Assembly: GCA_963662895.1 (NCBI GenBank)
Contig: OY759982.1
Span: forward strand, 3,410,001-3,474,000
Source of the DNA: GWE2-42-39 sp963662895
GTDB lineage: Bacteria; Bacteroidota; Bacteroidia; Bacteroidales; Prolixibacteraceae
Length of the DNA: 64,000 nucleotides
Direction: 5' to 3'
Of the stretch, positions 62,867 through 64,000 are shown piece after piece. The translations under genes and the position numbers were made by a program. Each line of letters starts with the position of its first letter. Within the stretch, counting starts at the first letter, position 1. The notes beneath the pieces were generated by a model. That model was given only the letters and a program-made list of their open reading frames with translations, had not been told where the DNA came from and did not search any database.

Positions 62867-63760
62867 ATGAGCGATCAGTTAAAAAATGAAATATTTTATC
62901 CTGCTATTCATGAAAAAGACGAAGAATGGGGAATGACAGTAACTACGTCGGGTTTTCAGTTGATCAGCCCATATGCTTCATATCCTCCGAAGGGACATCC
63001 GCAAAGCCATAGTTACAATTACCTGAATGGCCGTATTCTGGATGAATTTCAACTGATTTATATTACCAGGGGAAGGGGAATTTTTTCAGCAACCAATATT
63101 GAAAAGAACATTTTAGAGGAAGGCACTGTGTTTATGCTTTTCCCTGGCGAATGGCATACTTACCGGCCGATGGAAGATTCAGGCTGGGAAGCCTACTGGG
63201 CAGGATTCCGTGGCAATCAGGCCAGCCAGCTTGTAAAAAATAACTTTTTTCAGGTAGAGAATCCATTTTTTTATATCGGATACAATGAGGAACTCGTCAA
63301 ACTGTTCCAGCAAATCATTGAGCATGCCAGGCGTGAGGAACCCGGTTCACAGCAATTGCTTGGCGGAATAGTTTATCATATGCTTGGTTATTTATTTCAT
63401 TTCAGGAGAAATGAAATTTTTTCGAATAAGGCCATCGTTTCCACGATCAATAAGGCGAAGGTACTGATGCGTGAACATGTCAGAACCAATATCAGCCCCG
63501 AAGAGATTGCAGGCATACTTAACATTAGTTATTCCTGGTTCCGGAGAATTTTCAGACAATATACCGGTTTTTCCCCGGCACAATATATTATCCAATTGAA
63601 AGTGCAGCTTGCCAAAGAACTGTTGGCTCAAACCAACGATTCGGTAAAGCAGATTGCAAGCGGGCTTGGTTTTGAACCAACCGATTATTTTTCCGTGTTT
63701 TTTAAACGCTCCACCGGGTTAACCCCGTTGGAATACCGAGCCATGTGCAGGAAAAAGTAA
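62867..63760 (+). CDS. AraC family transcriptional regulator
   Basis: A 297-residue regulator. The ATG at 62867 (MSDQLKNEIF) is chosen; the upstream in-frame start is a TTG. The N-terminal ~1-160 is a cupin sensor (FQLIYITRGRGIFSA, GTVFMLFPGEWHTYRP, GWEAYWAGFRG). The C-terminal double HTH is ~195-292 (NISPEEIAGILNISYSWFRR, IFRQYTGFSPAQYI, VKQIASGLGFEPTDYFSVFF, KRSTGLTPLEYR). It is divergent from the isomerase-GH106 operon and so most likely its sugar-responsive activator. TATTTTTG at 62782-62789 may be its -7 element. Confidence 0.92.
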   Translation: MSDQLKNEIFYPAIHEKDEEWGMTVTTSGFQLISPYASYPPKGHPQSHSYNYLNGRILDEFQLIYITRGRGIFSATNIEKNILEEGTVFMLFPGEWHTYRPMEDSGWEAYWAGFRGNQASQLVKNNFFQVENPFFYIGYNEELVKLFQQIIEHARREEPGSQQLLGGIVYHMLGYLFHFRRNEIFSNKAIVSTINKAKVLMREHVRTNISPEEIAGILNISYSWFRRIFRQYTGFSPAQYIIQLKVQLAKELLAQTNDSVKQIASGLGFEPTDYFSVFFKRSTGLTPLEYRAMCRKK

Positions 63761-63764
63761 ACGA

Positions 63765-64000
63765 CTAATCAAAAACTATCGGTTCAGGTTTCCGGGGCTG
63801 AAAACTATAAAAACGGGTCCGGGATTGTTCTTCAAGAATGAACCCCACCCCGCCCATATCTGCCGGATGATTCGGATAATATGCCAGACGAATTAATATC
63901 GTTTTAAAAACCAGGTTTTCGTTCCTTATCCGGATACCCATGCCAAGACCTGCATAATAATCCTGTGTAAAAATCATTTTTTTATTCGAGCCAATAATGC
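63765..64000 (-). CDS. C-terminal part of a probable outer-membrane protein (cut by window edge)
   Basis: The frame is open from the window edge to the TAG at 63765, about 77 codons. It reads IIGSNKKMIFTQDYYAGLGM, then IRIRNENLVFKTILIRLAYY and ends PRKPEPIVFD. Alternating polar/hydrophobic strands and the YYAGLGMGIRIRNENLVF style are typical of terminal beta-barrel strands in Bacteroidota surface proteins. The family cannot be named from this tail. It converges on the AraC gene with a 4-bp gap, and no terminator is visible between them. Confidence 0.6.
   Translation of the reverse strand, partial: IIGSNKKMIFTQDYYAGLGMGIRIRNENLVFKTILIRLAYYPNHPADMGGVGFILEEQSRTRFYSFQPRKPEPIVFD

Overview
The window reads as a chromosomal segment of a Bacteroidota bacterium, probably of the Marinilabiliales/Prolixibacteraceae type (inference). 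Supporting signs are two SusC/SusD pairs, each preceded by a FecR anti-sigma factor and an ECF sigma factor. There are also many lipoprotein-type glycoside hydrolases and several promoters of the Bacteroidota form TTTG-N19-21-TAnnTTTG. Both a 2-oxoglutarate dehydrogenase E1 (sucA) and a 2-oxoacid:ferredoxin oxidoreductase (korAB) are present, which suggests a facultative lifestyle.

Layout. (1) 1-5057: 5' part of sucA (minus), a membrane-anchored alpha/beta hydrolase and an S9 prolyl oligopeptidase lipoprotein. (2) 5150-5470: no protein gene, but a promoter, a long closing stem and a U-tract suggest a structured ncRNA of 6S-like architecture. (3) 5622-27532, minus strand: polysaccharide utilization locus 1 (PUL1), transcribed from sigma factor and FecR through SusC and SusD into GH43, two tandem Asp-box propellers (one frameshifted), GH38, GH127, a clan GH-A hydrolase, GH32 and a periplasmic TIM-barrel isomerase/epimerase. 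Its distal end is a graveyard: an internally deleted GH43, a broken sulfatase, another degraded frame and tandem repeats. (4) 27778-30006: an AT-rich gene of terpene-cyclase-like fold, then a HigBA toxin-antitoxin pair lying between a tRNA-Lys gene and a partial copy of that tRNA's 3' half.

(5) 30141-39112: lacI-aguA-aguB (minus) divergent from a five-gene operon: two Tat-exported Gfo/Idh/MocA oxidoreductases, a NagA-like deacetylase with a signal peptide, an Nramp-fold transporter without the metal-binding motifs, and a NagB-like deaminase. Two LacI-type operators 201 bp apart overlap the two divergent promoters. This looks like an amino-sugar pathway with several steps outside the cytoplasm and is the best candidate for an undescribed system. 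(6) 39551-46066, minus: a fusion of receiver domains with a PEP/pyruvate-binding ATP-grasp domain, a 42-bp tandem repeat array, and korAB.

(7) 46281-54807, plus: gamma-carbonic anhydrase, an ECF sigma gene split by an IS982-type insertion, FecR, SusC and SusD (PUL2). (8) 55065-63760: two GH106-type hydrolases and an L-arabinose/L-fucose isomerase-like protein on the minus strand, divergent from an AraC regulator and probably the catabolic arm of PUL2 (rhamnose or related sugars). (9) The window ends in the C-terminal part of a probable outer-membrane protein.

Together the genes import oligosaccharides through SusCD, trim them with periplasmic and surface hydrolases, and feed sugars into isomerases. 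Several dispersed palindromic repeats, one insertion sequence and at least five damaged genes show that these accessory loci are being remodelled.
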